A stretch of 64,000 nt of DNA from Polytrichum commune (lineage: Eukaryota > Streptophyta > Polytrichopsida > Polytrichales > Polytrichaceae), in assembly GCA_950295325.1 (NCBI GenBank), contig OX485806.1:186001-250000 (forward strand), read 5' to 3'. Below the pieces are notes generated by a model. The model was not told the origin of the DNA and ran no database searches. It worked only from the letters and a program-made list of their open reading frames with translations. A program made the position numbers and the translations under genes. Below are positions 1 to 11,491 of the stretch, piece by piece (position 1 is the stretch's first letter; each line of letters starts with the position of its first letter).

Positions 1-44
1 GACCGGCCAACATTCCCCTACACCTTGTACCGAACTCACATTCA

Positions 45-1496
45 ATGGCCACACCCGACATTACCACCGCCATTCGCATTGTACTAGCATGCATTGATAT
101 ATGTGTGGTTATGATTTCAATGTACATAACATCAACGGAGGCAAGTGAGGATCATTTTGCACATAGAAATAAATTGAGGAGGAGGAGGAATGAAGACGAT
201 GTGTATATGTCATTACACAAGCAATTGGGATATGACCACGAAGACGATGCATTAGAACACCCACATGTGAAGCAAGTTTTTGACCTCTTTGCTTGGCACA
301 TTGGGGTTATAGATGCAAAATGGTATGTGAAGCCTAGATCGACATGTTGGTTCGAAGAATATTTTTTCAACATCTATACGCCCGACATGTTCTACGATAT
401 CCTGCGAATGCGAAGGAGGACTTTCGCCAGGCTGGTCCGCGACCTACGACCTTTCATACAAGGCCAACATACCCACTGGAGACAGCCTATCGGAGTGGAG
501 AAGAAAGTAGTGGTTACACTATTCAAGCTCATGCATGGTGTCTCTATACCTTTGGTCGCCGACAAGGCCGCACTTGGCAAATCCACTGTGCATGGTATAT
601 TACGGCAAGTTTGCTCGGCCATAAGCAACCACTTTGGACACTTAATTGCATGGCGGGCTGGCCGTAGGTTGATGCGAATCGCGTCTGCCTTCCAGTCTAA
701 GCAATGGTTTCCAAACTGTATTGGTGTTATAGATGGTTCGCATATTTATGTTGCGGCGCCATCAAATACTATTGTGGCGGCTGACCATCGCAACCGAAAC
801 AAGTCATTTTCTATCTTACTCCAAGGTGTTGTGGATAGCAAGTGCTATTTCACCTCCATCAACACCGGCCCGCTAGGATCCCTACACGACAGTGCGCACT
901 TCAAGAGCACGAAGCTTTACCGCAAAGTGGAAGAAGGAACAATGGGTGGGTTTCACGACGATCCATTGACTTGGGAAACTGGACTTCCATTTCCTCCCTA
1001 TATTGTGGCGGACCGGGGGTACCCGCTCTTGAGTTGGTGCATTACACCATTCAAGATGGGCCCCATGGGGCGGCCTCTTTCAAAAGAGGAGGCTTGGTTC
1101 AATCGAAAACATTCCTCCACGCGAATGAGCGTTGAGAGAGGATTTGGCATATTGAAAGCAAGGTTTAAAGAGATTGAAACTAAATCATCACTGAAACTTG
1201 ATTTTTTACCTACGGTTGTGTATTGTTGTTGTGTCTTGCACAACATATTGCTTGCCAGCAAAGACCGGACGTTGGATCAAATTCTAATGGATTGCCATCT
1301 TCCACCAATGCACGAGAACGACTTGCTACGTAGAGACGAAGAAGAGTGTTTTCAACCTCCAAGACCAATGGGTCTTGTGAGCGAAGAAAGAGCTTTACTA
1401 GAAGGACAAATGACGAGGGAGGACATTTTGGACTATCTAGTACGTGTTCAAAACTCCAAGCATATAGCAAGCCACCCGAGTATACAAAGAACTTGA
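45..1496 (+). CDS. PIF/Harbinger transposase (HARBI1-like, DDE_Tnp_4), copy 1
   Basis: This protein of 483 residues cuts and rejoins the element ends in the nucleus. The DDE catalytic triad is visible: D230 in IDGSH, D323 in VADRGYP and E364 in MSVERGFG, with the spacing usual for Harbinger transposases. An N-terminal helical segment holding the MRRRTF motif and the HDSAHF motif between the catalytic residues also fit. The ATG at 45 matches an internal methionine of copy 2 (10008), and the frame is open upstream to base 1, so the true start may lie outside the window. No internal stop is present, so the catalytic domain looks intact. It converges on the accessory gene, with only about 40 bp between the two original stops. 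Confidence 0.9.
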   Translation: MATPDITTAIRIVLACIDICVVMISMYITSTEASEDHFAHRNKLRRRRNEDDVYMSLHKQLGYDHEDDALEHPHVKQVFDLFAWHIGVIDAKWYVKPRSTCWFEEYFFNIYTPDMFYDILRMRRRTFARLVRDLRPFIQGQHTHWRQPIGVEKKVVVTLFKLMHGVSIPLVADKAALGKSTVHGILRQVCSAISNHFGHLIAWRAGRRLMRIASAFQSKQWFPNCIGVIDGSHIYVAAPSNTIVAADHRNRNKSFSILLQGVVDSKCYFTSINTGPLGSLHDSAHFKSTKLYRKVEEGTMGGFHDDPLTWETGLPFPPYIVADRGYPLLSWCITPFKMGPMGRPLSKEEAWFNRKHSSTRMSVERGFGILKARFKEIETKSSLKLDFLPTVVYCCCVLHNILLASKDRTLDQILMDCHLPPMHENDLLRRDEEECFQPPRPMGLVSEERALLEGQMTREDILDYLVRVQNSKHIASHPSIQRT

Positions 1497-1536
1497 AGAG
1501 AAACCACAATTCAAGAGAGGAGGGTAGAATACAAAA

Positions 1537-2616
1537 CCTTGTAAGAGCATCCATGGATGATGCCAACATCAACAAGGCGGTAGTCATGTTGCCCAAATTT
1601 TTGGTCCTCTCCACTCCCAATTCGTACAATTTTTTGTCCATGTTTGTGGCTTCCGTCTCTTTTTGTGCAATTCTTGTCTCCCTCGCAGTGTCAAATGCCA
1701 ACACTTCACTCCTCCAAGCCCGTTTGTCCTTGTCTTGGGCCTCCACACGTGCAAGATACTCGAAATTAAAATCCTTCACAAAGTCGACCAAATTGTCAGT
1801 GCCCACGACTTTCCTCTTGCGGCCCGTCGATCCAGGTGTGTCGTCTCCGGGTGTTTCATGGGTGGGAGACTCGGATGCGGTCGTGGCGCTGGCAATGGGG
1901 CTCCCCACCCCAACAACAGAACGAGGACGTGAAGTTGGAGGGGAGCGGACATAATCTCTCGCCACTGGCGGAGCCACGCGGTCGGAATCCACCACATCCG
2001 TGGCACGGCCAAAAATTTGTCTCTTTTCAACGAACCCTTCCATTTCGATGTACATGGATTCACTAAATTCCAACGACATTTTCCTGATTTTGGACAACAG
2101 TTTCTTCTCCTCCCTACTCATTCCCCACCAATTAGCTGAACCCGAGCCCTCTATATATTCTTTAAGTTTCTTGTAATCCTTAATCAAGCCATCCCACTTG
2201 TTGGTGATTTGGTCCGTATCCCTGGCCCGGAAACCCACCACACCCATACAGCCGGCCAACACCAACTTCCATGCCGTGGTTCCATACACGAACTTGGCAA
2301 GAGACGGTTGATTACAATTATATCTCCCGTCCCATTCAATTCGTTTCTGTCCGATGAGGACAAGCATTTCCGACTCGGTCCAGTTCGGCCCATGAACCTT
2401 GTGAGGATGTGCAGATTGCGATTGCGAAGGAGCCGATGATGATCTTGCAGAGTTTGGTCCACTCGTAGCATGCACATCACCTCTTGCACTCGGCGGCCCA
2501 AAAGAAAGAGGAGGTTGATCGTCCACATACTCAGACACAAAGTCACCATCCACGTCGACGGGCACTTGGGTGGATGGACATTGTGAGCTCTCTCCCAAAT
2601 GTACAATGTCATCCAT
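1537..2616 (-). CDS. PIF/Harbinger Myb/SANT-like accessory protein, copy 1 (stop lost)
   Basis: In PIF/Harbinger elements this second protein binds the terminal DNA and helps bring the transposase into the nucleus. The ATG at 2616 begins MDDIVHLGESS, matching copy 2. A trihelix-type Myb/SANT-like segment (NWTESEMLVLIGQKRIEWD, then the WDGLIKDYKKLKEY region) occupies roughly residues 80-180. A basic GRKRK motif and a C-terminal helix follow. In copy 2 the protein ends after 360 residues with TLTR and a stop. Here the matching codon is TTT, so the frame runs on to 1210 (468 residues) and overlaps the end of the transposase gene on the other strand. I give the homologous end as the boundary. Confidence 0.85.
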
Positions 2617-2800
2617 AATTCGTCAAACAACCCAATCCGCGCATATGGGAGATGAACAATCCAAATTTCTGCACTACTACAGGCACAAACATGCAGACAA
2701 TTATTGAATGCGTATTGAAAGGGACTTCCCCTCCTGAGTAGAAGCATAATCTCCAAAAAATTGTGCAGAAACTCTCGAAAGTGAAAGCGAGACATGGCAT

Positions 2801-5800
2801 GTGTGTTCTCTTATACCTCAAATTCAATGTACTTACTAATTCGTACTTTGTGGATCATTCATATAGCTCAGTTAATTTTTCCAAGATCAAGTACAAGGAG
2901 AATATGAATTTGGCCAGCACACCTTACTTTCTCCTTTACAATTCACACACGGCCTTCTGCTTCCCTGCGTCCTACAACTGCAACGAGAGTCCCTTCTTGT
3001 ACTGCATCTGCATCATCGAATGCAATATCCAGCTACAAGAAGTGTCAGGCGATTCAACATTCACAAAAGTGTTCGAATAAACACACTCACAATGCAACAT
3101 CTAAGAAATAAAACGTATCTCCTCTGGATGATCCTCTTACATCCGAACTTTCTTTTCCACGTTTATGTACTCCAAATACTCCAAATGAACAATTTTACCT
3201 TCTTGTATTGAATTCCAGTGACAAGATTTTCTTGGATATTAGAGTTCCATCATGTTTGGTCCAATAGTTGTCAAACCTCTTGTGCACTCTATTCATCGAG
3301 GACTCTTGAATGGTAACAGGCGTGATTACAACCCTGATGTGTGGGAACTCCCTGACGCGACAAAACTGAACGAAACAAAGACCTTTCCTGATACTAATTT
3401 GCAACATTTGCAACTAATACCCATATTAAAGAGAGTCCATTGATCCATTTGGGTGGACATGACAGCAGGTGGCGAAGCGATGCAGATTTTAAAATTTCCA
3501 AGCCAATATCTCATGGAGGTCACCTAAGAATGTCAAGCTCTCATTCCAGCTCTGCTTTATGTCCGGCACACCAGTAGGCTAATTTCAAACATTCCTGAGC
3601 TTGTCATGGAACACTGATTTGTTCAGTCCCATTTTCATTCCTCCCTTGATAGCTATCTCACTATGGACACGGCCACTTTATTCTTGCCCAAATCATAAAC
3701 AGCTTTCAAGAGGATTGGTGAAGCTCTCCACAGTTTAAGCTTTGGATTAAACCTTGACAACTCCAAATATAGAACTCCCAAAAATTGCACGTTCAGGCGC
3801 TCAACTCCATCAAAAAGTTGTAAGGGTTGATCACGCACCTCTCACGAAGCTTGAATCCGTCGTCGTCTATGAAGGGGATTCTCTGCATGGGGTTGATTTC
3901 TGTCATCACCAATAACTTTGTGTTATACTATCAACAATCAAAAGCACCGAAACTGGAACTGAAACCAGAACCATACGCGGCTATGTCGGATTCTGAACCT
4001 GAAGTAACCAAATGTGAAGCCACGCTGTACATATGCAACTTTCAATTCCACTCGCTAACTTGCAAACTTCGCCCTATATTGCTATCAAGATTAAAAAGTA
4101 CCGAAACAGACATATGTAGCGGCTATGCCGGATTGTGAACCCAAAAGACCGAATTTGAAGAGCTAAATCCCTCACACGTATCTATGCAAGCTGTGGCTAC
4201 ACTTACTCACCTGCAAACTCGGGCGCTCTAGTTTCCCGTTTCACGCAGTCAATGCGGATACACCCATGCTCAATGCCATTCACCCTGCACCCCCAATCAA
4301 TCAGCCCACATACTCCAACTCATAAAAGTCCACCAACATAATTAATTTCTCCCCATTCGAGAGGGTTTCTGCCAATGTTTGATCTGGCACACAGGCGAAT
4401 GCATGGTATCAATAATCAACATCAATAACGGCATCAAAGAAGCTATCTGTGCGTATTAAAATAGTAATACCAGTCAAATATTGAAATTTGGTGGTATATC
4501 ACAGTGAGAATATCTGTGTATACCCAATTAATTATTTGGGTCAGTCCATTCCCTAAACAGAAGCTATATCCGAGTCCCATAGCATTCTTAATCATCACGT
4601 GTAGGGACGTCCTCTTTCTATTCCAGCTGCAACAATAGATTCCCAACAACCAAATCAAGTCCCTCGATTTCATACATGAACAATCAAGTGGCATTAACCT
4701 CTCATCAATCGATACCCACGTTGTATAAATCTCGGACAAAGCCTTCAACTCCCATCCACCAAGATCGAGACAACCAGATAAAGATTTTGCCAAGAAGAAT
4801 AATCTCAGAAAGTGTAAACTCTCGAAGATTCTTATCAATCTGGGGAGAACCATCCACTGCACCACTTAACCAAGAATGCTGTGCTCCAAATGCAAACCCA
4901 TCTCCCACATTCCAATTGCGAATTACAGTCAGGCAGAATTTCTTTACCATGAAGTTTCGATGACATCAAACTTTTGTTTTCAGGTGCACACCTGCAAAAT
5001 AAGATAACAGCTCTCGCAAATGGTGAATTGAAGTCGGTGTGCAACTTCAACCTTCCTCCTCCTCCTGCTGCTGCCGCCTCCACCTCTTCCAAACTCTCCT
5101 GTTCAATCGGGCAAACCTCACTAGAAGATGATGATTCAATTCCTCCAATCTTTGATGAATCTCAAGGACTGCTCAGATTGATAGTGCGCCGATTCTTGTG
5201 ATGATCAATGGAAGGGAATAACCGGTTGAAGTTCAAAACTGCAGGAAAATTCACCAATCCTTTTACAGGAATCTGCAGAATAAACCTCAAAATTAATGAG
5301 GGAAGGCTGAAAGACCACAACATGTAAGCAGCTGGACTTGGGAACACACGAGCGGTGCAAGATGCTCAGCAATCCAATTGATGCGCATCAATGTGGGTTG
5401 TAGGAATCGGGTAAAGTGGAAGCAGCGCAGGCAACAACAGCTAAAAGCAGCACAAGAAGAGGAGAACAGGCGTGAAATATCACTACAAACACGTAGCGGA
5501 AGAAAGTTAGGCCATCACATTGGTTTTGACGCACAGGCACACTCAAAAAACACACAGACTAGAGAAGCTGCTGCAATTTGGAGGGCTATTGGTAGCAGAG
5601 TTTAGGGCAAGGAGGAGCATGTGTCGAGGATCTGTACGGACATATCTCATATTGCTTGTTGAGGATATGAAATTTCAGGGTTTCAAGTTCTGTGCTTCCT
5701 GGTGTGGGGTTTTTGTGTTGGGTTTAAGTGAGGGCAATGCCTTTGCAGGCATGGATGTGTCATGTTTGATAGAGTCCATGGAGAACTACCACATGCCTAC

Positions 5801-6064
5801 AAAAGAGTGTGTTCTTCACAATCACAAAGATCTGTGGCACCTTGAGAAGCATTGAGGCAGACACTAATGCAGTAGCCTAACACGATTTTGTCCACAGATA
5901 TGCATGGTTCTCGCACCTGCGCTGTCGCCGTTGCCAATTCCACCTGAGACAGTGGAAGCTCTCCGAGAAGACAGACACCCCGGCCTTGTTTCAATCCCAC
6001 TAGTCCTCCAAACCCCTGTCTTCCGCTCCGCGCCCAAGGCTCCCAGCATTGTGAGCATCTGCCG
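2801..6064. other. No gene recognised between PIF copy 1 and the 280-bp repeat
   Basis: Only short open frames occur on both strands and none has a recognisable domain. Composition is close to random apart from a run of GCT/CTC-type codons near 5060. This may be the right flank or tail of PIF copy 1, or unrelated filler. Confidence 0.5.
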
Positions 6065-6349
6065 GAGCGGATGAACTTCATCGCAGATTGCTGGTTTTCA
6101 TTCGGATCATCCAGGGACTAAGCAAAACGTTGGTATTTACCAACGGCGAGAAAGCAAGGGAAAGAGCAGCTTTGTAATTCTTTCCGGCAGGACACACTAG
6201 CCGACAAGCTCTGACAGCTACCACACTCCACCGTTCTAGCACCCCCATGTGTGGTGCCAGTTAAGCCCCAAACACCGGGTCCGGCACCGTAACCGGCATG
6301 AACACCCCGGGTGTGGCCCCCCCCCCTTAGACTCCGAGGTTCTTGAACT
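6065..6349 (+). repeat. 280-bp direct repeat, copy R1
   Basis: R1 aligns with 14767-15048 in the same orientation. Shared blocks include TTTCATTCGGATCATCCA near the start, ACGTTGGTATTT, TTTCCGGCAGG, and ACACCCCGGGTGTGGCCCCC near the end. Each copy lies downstream of the accessory-gene side of a PIF copy. The pair could be the shared right-end regions of two tandem PIF elements or LTR-like repeats of an unrelated element. No reverse transcriptase is seen between them, so the first reading is slightly favoured. Confidence 0.7.
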
Positions 6350-9300
6350 GCATATAATTTCCTCAAATCCCTTAGGGCCTGGCCGCACCAAGCGGTGTTG
6401 GGCCAGGACTGCGGTTAAGCGTGGCCTAACTGGAGGCCCCCGGGCCGGGTAGCGAAGTTTCCCGGTGAAGGATCCGGGTCCATGACCTTGGTCCGCACCA
6501 GGTGGATATGTGCCGGAGTTCTCCGGCACATTCATCCATGCAACCTCTGTCCGTCCGCACGCTCCGAAGGCCTGTCGCCCCGCACGGCTCCTCACCACTC
6601 ACGCTCCAGCCGTGTCCGACCTCCCCCGCTGTGGTGAAACTCTGCCTCCCACGCTCCACGATCCTGGGATAGCGCAATGGAGGAAGCGACTGCAATTGAC
6701 AGTGAGCTCCGGGAGATGCATTTCAGGTGCGCCCTCCACGCTTCTGTTTTTGACCTTGTTCTTTGTCTGCGAAGTTTTCTTGTTGTTGTGGTGCTTTTGC
6801 AGCTGCGCGTAGGAGGTTTTAGGTGGTTGTCTGTCGGGCAATGTGTGCCCCCTCGCAAATTGGCTGCTTCGCGCTGAGTCCGGCCAGCGGCCTCCCCGCT
6901 GGAATGGCCTGTGAGAGCCACTCCTTCGGGCGTCTGGTAGACACTCCCGCTCCCCTCCCAGACACTGTGCTGCGGGGTTAGGGTTCGGTCCCTGCGCCTG
7001 TTGCCCGAGCATGCTTTCCCTCTTCTGTGGGGAGGCTGCACACGTTTGTTTGTTGTGCACAGTGCGCCATTCTGGGATCGCCCCTGCCATCTCCGAGGAC
7101 AGCGTTGCCTCGGCAGGTGTCGCAGCTGGGTTGAACACCCAGGTGTCGCATTTTGGCTCCACCGTCGTGGGTGGGTGGCTGGTTGCGCTGCGGCACTGCC
7201 TTCGCAGTCCCCGTGTTGCAGACGCCGCCCATCCCGGCCACGTGCGGCGGCCCTGCCGCCGCACTCGCCAATTCACACAGGTTTCTGAGGTTGCCTCGTT
7301 CGGCAGTAGCGTCTGCAGGTCCCTGGAGCAGTGACGCAGCGGGTTGACAGCGGGTTGAATTCGGTGGGCACAACGACGCCGCAGAAAATGAGACAGAAGT
7401 GTTGTGGAGTTCACATCCTTGGCGGCATTCGATGCCTGGCACCGTAGCGGTCTGCGGAGCCCCAGCCCGACAACGTTTCGCAGGTCGCGTTGTTGACGCC
7501 TACTGCTCCCCGTTTGCCCGACTCTGTGGACATCCTTAGCAATGACGGTGTCACCACGTCGCTGGCCATCTCCGAATCACAAGGCCGCTGATGCTCGTCC
7601 AATTTTGTTGTTTTTGCTTCTAGTGCGGGGATGTAGGCTTCACCCCCTTGCCCTCTTATGGAGGTCTCCTTGTATTCATGTTATTTTAATAAGAGCACAA
7701 TATCTGTGCGTCTCCGGTGGTGGCTCCCATCCATTTCTCGCTGCATTTGGTGTTTGCTCTGTGTCCGAGGGAGTCTATGGGCTTCCATCTGCCCCTGTCG
7801 TAACTCAATATTTGTCTCCGTGTGCTCTGGGGCAATTTGCATGCCTCGCTTGCCCGGGTGTGCCCAGTAGCCTGCGACAATCGCAATTGTGGTCCTCCTG
7901 TTGTTTTGCTCCGCGTCTCATGTCTCGCAAACGTTTGTGATGTCTCGTCCATGGTTGCCGTTTGGTGTGTGTTGTGCAATATATTGGCCCCGCTTGTGGA
8001 CACGACGAGCTGTGTGTGTGTTGCAATCGCGAACCCACTGCAGCATACTTGGTTGCTTTCTGTGACATTGACACGCAAGAATCCTTCACTGACTGGTCTT
8101 CTACCGTTTATTGGAATACATCCCGTTGTGCTGTCGCGCGAATGCTTTTTCCATCCACCCAGGTTGCGGTCTCTGCACCCTCCACCATCTGCATGGACTG
8201 TGTGTTTGAGCTCGCTGCCGATATCGTGTCGTTGCTGTGGCCGACTCCCGTTCTGTTTGAAACCATGAATACTGCACATTCCAGGGCCGAGATGCTTGTG
8301 CGGGATGGGTGCTCGCCTTCTCTCCCTCGCATGCGTTGCCTCGGTTCGGTGTGTCTGGGACTTTTGTCATTGAATTGGCTTCTGCCCAGATATACATAAC
8401 GTATGTGTACCTTGGCAGTTGCCAACAAACACTGTCAGCCTCCGCTTCCAGCCTTCACACTCTATGCTGCTGGTTGGCATCGACTATGAATATACCAACC
8501 TCTGTGTTGGTTCTGCATACATAGTAGGCCGCCAACCAAGCCAATATGTGATCGACGACGACATCTATGGACCCAAGCTGGTTGGCTAGCCTTCTCAAGC
8601 TGCCTTGCGTGCGCCAAACGAATCCAGACTTCCCGTCCACCATATCGCCTGTTCGTTTGTGTTCATCCTTCGACAATGCTTGCTACTAGGCACATTGACA
8701 GTTCCAAGGTATATTGACTGCCACCCATGTGTGTGTAGGGTGGAGGATTATTGGCTCGGCTACAAGTTGTTTTGCTACGCCTATTATTCGCACTCGGTGC
8801 GGCACGAGTCCGAATTCAAACTGTCCAAACTGGGTTGGTGGATTTTGCCCTTCTTTGGTTTGTCGCGCTTCTTTGTTAATTTTGGGCATGCGTTTCCTTT
8901 AGTGTATGCATGTTTTGTGTGGTCTTCCAAGGTCTCCGAATTGATCTTTGTGCACAGGGAGGCTTGTGTGGCGCCGACATGTTCATTCCCCTTTTCCTTC
9001 CCAGTATGCTGTACGCGCCACATGTACGCAACTTCTCCCTCTCGTGGAGATGTACTGCAAGTGGGTCTTGCAGGAGGATTGCAGCAGTCTCCGTGGTTTG
9101 ATGCTTCGGTTCGATTCCGAAGTGGAGTTGGAATCGCATGAGCTCGGGCGCTCACTTTTGGACATGGTTAGGCATGATGATGTTGGCTTCGTCAGTGTTC
9201 CTCAGCCCGTGCCCTTCATCGCCACTGCCAGCCCTTTTGATGCCATTCGAGATCGGCTTGCGGCAGCTGCCACAGCGATTCGTGGGCTTCGAGAACAGGT

Positions 9301-9656
9301 TATCCTGCCTCCCGGTTTCTTATGGTTGTGTGCGGTTCTCTCGCAACAGTCATTGCCATTACAGTTGCCGACCGCTAACATTTCTTATTGACAACGGTGC
9401 TGGATTTTTGGCTGCCTTCCTTGACCATACTCCTGGCTGCCATGAGCTGTACTCCAGGAAACCCAAAATCAAATTGTGTGTGCCAATGGTTTTCATACTG
9501 TGTGCCACATCATATTAATTTTCAAACTCAAAATTCACATATAGACCTTGCAGTCATTTCTTTACAGCTATGGTTCTTGCTCCCATTTCTGTTCGCACTT
9601 ACTGCAGTATCTATGTGTCTCTGTCATGCTACGGCACATCAGAATGAATCTACAGC
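6350..9656. other. GC- and T-rich left flank of PIF copy 2, no gene
   Basis: Many overlapping short frames exist here but none has a recognised domain. The top strand is T/G-rich. The right flank of copy 2 (12.6-14.6 kb) has the same bias on the bottom strand, which fits one element with mirror-symmetric flanks. A candidate left end is TTA followed by GGGCCTGGCCGCACC at 6372-6389, since TTA is the usual PIF target duplication. It starts a hairpin (CCTGGCC 6378-6384 with GGCCAGG 6401-6407). A second perfect hairpin is TGTGCCGGAG (6509-6518) with CTCCGGCACA (6521-6530). I could not find a convincing partner for the end on the right side. Confidence 0.4.
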
Positions 9657-11456
9657 ATGTCCATTGTGCACTCGGTGCATGCTAACTCTAAAATTTCCTT
9701 CACATTGTTGCCTGATCATGCCCACAATCTCTCCTCCGCCCAGGTTCATTCACCAATCGGTGCAGCCTTGCATCAACTCCCCTCCGGACTGGAATCCCCC
9801 TCTGCCATCCGCCCACCTCCAGATCCTCGTCGCCTGGATGTCCCAGCTCCATCCACATTGCAGACATTTTCTGCGCCTCCAAAAACCGGCCTTCCCGGGA
9901 TGCGGTCTCCACCTCCGCCACCGTCTGGGACTCCCTGCACTCCACCTGTACTACCTTCCCCAGAGCCTGCAACCATGCCTCTGCACCATCCAACACCACC
10001 AAATCCAATGGGCACACTGGATGTTACATCCGTTATCCGCATCTTGCTGCCATGTATCAACATGTGCGTGGCTATGGTAGCCATGCACACGACATCAACG
10101 GATGCATCCAATGCCCAACATGCACAAAGAAAAAAATTGAGGAGAGAGGAAGATGATGGTTATGATCCGCCTCGCATTACATGTGCACGACATGGACACG
10201 AGGAAGAGGAAATGGAGCACCCACATGTGAAGCAAATACTTGACATCATTACTTGGCACATAGGGGTCTTGGATGCAAGATGGTATGTGAAACCCAGATC
10301 AACGTGTTGGTTCGAGGAGTACCTTTTCAACATCTATACTCCCGACATGTTTTATGATATATTACGGATGAGAAGGCGCACATTTGACAGACTGGTTGAT
10401 GGCCTTCGCCCATTCATACAGGGCCAACACACACATTGGAGACAACCTATTGGAGTTGAGAAGAAAGTGGTGGTGACATTGTTCAAACTCATGCACGGTG
10501 TTGCGATACCCTTGGTCGCGGATAGGGCTGCACTAGGTAAATCCACGGTGGGCGAGATTTTACGCCAGGTGTGTGCAGCCATATGCAACAACTTTGGACA
10601 CCTTATAGCATGGCCTACCGGTCCGAGGCTGGCACGGATTGCGGGAGCCTTCCAGTCCAAGCAGTGGCTCCCGAATTGTATCGGTGCCATTGACGGGTCG
10701 CACATCTACATAGCATCGCCATCAAACACGATTGTTGCGGCCGATCATCGCAACCGCAACAAGTCATTCTCTATATTGTTGCAAGGTGTTGTGGATAGCA
10801 AATGCTACTTCACCTCCATCAACACCGGCCCGCCTGGATCGTTACATGACAGTGCACACTTCAAGAGCACTGATCTATACCGGAAGGTGGAGGAGGGCAC
10901 AATGGGAGGTTTCCATGATGACCCCCTAGCCTGGCCGGCTGGGCTTCCTTTCCCTCCCTACATTGTGGCGGACCGCGGGTACCCTCTATTGAGCTGGTGC
11001 ATCACACCATTCAAGATGGGCCCGATGGGGGTGCCTCTTTCGAACGAAGAGGCATGGTTCAACCGCAAGCACTCGTCCACGAGAATGAGCGTGGAGAGAG
11101 CTTTTGGCATCCTAAAGGCCAGGTTCAAGGAGATCGGGACCAAATCATCAATGAAACTTGAGTTCCTACCTACAGTTGTGCACTGCTGCTGTGTCCTGCA
11201 CAACATCCTACTTGCCAGCAAAGATCGTACATTGGAACAAATTTTAATAGACTGCGACCTTCTGCCAATGGATGCCATTCAAACCGGACAAGAAGAGGAG
11301 GAGGATCATTTCCAACCTCCGAGACCTATGGGCTTAGTGAGCGAAGACCGAGCATTGCTAGAAGGCCAAATGGCCAGGGAGGACCTCCTAGACTACCTTG
11401 TGCGCATTCAAAATGCCAACCACACAAGAATTCATGGAGGAAGACGTGTGACATGA
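9657..11456 (+). CDS. PIF/Harbinger transposase (HARBI1-like), copy 2
   Basis: The frame is open for 599 residues. The part homologous to copy 1 begins at the ATG at 10008, giving 482 residues. The upstream 117 residues are rich in proline and serine and may be non-coding or a spliced N-terminus. The catalytic residues of copy 1 are all kept: D in IDGSH (codon at 10692), D in VADRGYP and E in MSVERAFG. No internal stop or frameshift is seen, so the enzyme may be functional. It converges on its accessory gene, with stops about 35 bp apart. Only this copy has both frames with their expected ends. Confidence 0.9.
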   Translation: MSIVHSVHANSKISFTLLPDHAHNLSSAQVHSPIGAALHQLPSGLESPSAIRPPPDPRRLDVPAPSTLQTFSAPPKTGLPGMRSPPPPPSGTPCTPPVLPSPEPATMPLHHPTPPNPMGTLDVTSVIRILLPCINMCVAMVAMHTTSTDASNAQHAQRKKLRREEDDGYDPPRITCARHGHEEEEMEHPHVKQILDIITWHIGVLDARWYVKPRSTCWFEEYLFNIYTPDMFYDILRMRRRTFDRLVDGLRPFIQGQHTHWRQPIGVEKKVVVTLFKLMHGVAIPLVADRAALGKSTVGEILRQVCAAICNNFGHLIAWPTGPRLARIAGAFQSKQWLPNCIGAIDGSHIYIASPSNTIVAADHRNRNKSFSILLQGVVDSKCYFTSINTGPPGSLHDSAHFKSTDLYRKVEEGTMGGFHDDPLAWPAGLPFPPYIVADRGYPLLSWCITPFKMGPMGVPLSNEEAWFNRKHSSTRMSVERAFGILKARFKEIGTKSSMKLEFLPTVVHCCCVLHNILLASKDRTLEQILIDCDLLPMDAIQTGQEEEEDHFQPPRPMGLVSEDRALLEGQMAREDLLDYLVRIQNANHTRIHGGRRVT

Positions 11457-11491
11457 GGAAAAGACTAAATCAAAAGAGGATTCCAAGAACA

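Larger units (their letters stand above)
1..2800. mobile_element. PIF/Harbinger DNA transposon copy 1 (5' end outside window)
   Basis: The pair of converging genes, a DDE transposase (+) and a Myb/SANT-like protein (-), is the standard two-gene cargo of PIF/Harbinger elements. The left end lies before base 1: the transposase frame is open back to the window edge. I could not identify the right terminal inverted repeat. The limit given here is only the end of the coding core. A second copy with the same layout lies at about 9.6-12.6 kb. The two copies are close in protein sequence but diverge quickly outside the genes. Confidence 0.85.

Noticed and set aside
3195-5347. Bottom-strand peptides with a leucine-rich look (for example near 3700-3830, 4443-4865 and 5162-5347)
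   Set aside because: They are short, in different frames, have no splice structure and no full leucine-rich-repeat motif. Hydrophobic codons in AT-rich DNA explain them.
6118-9518. Many long overlapping frames on both strands in the GC-rich PIF flank
   Set aside because: All frames are open by composition and none shows a known domain. They are treated as shadow frames of transposon flank.
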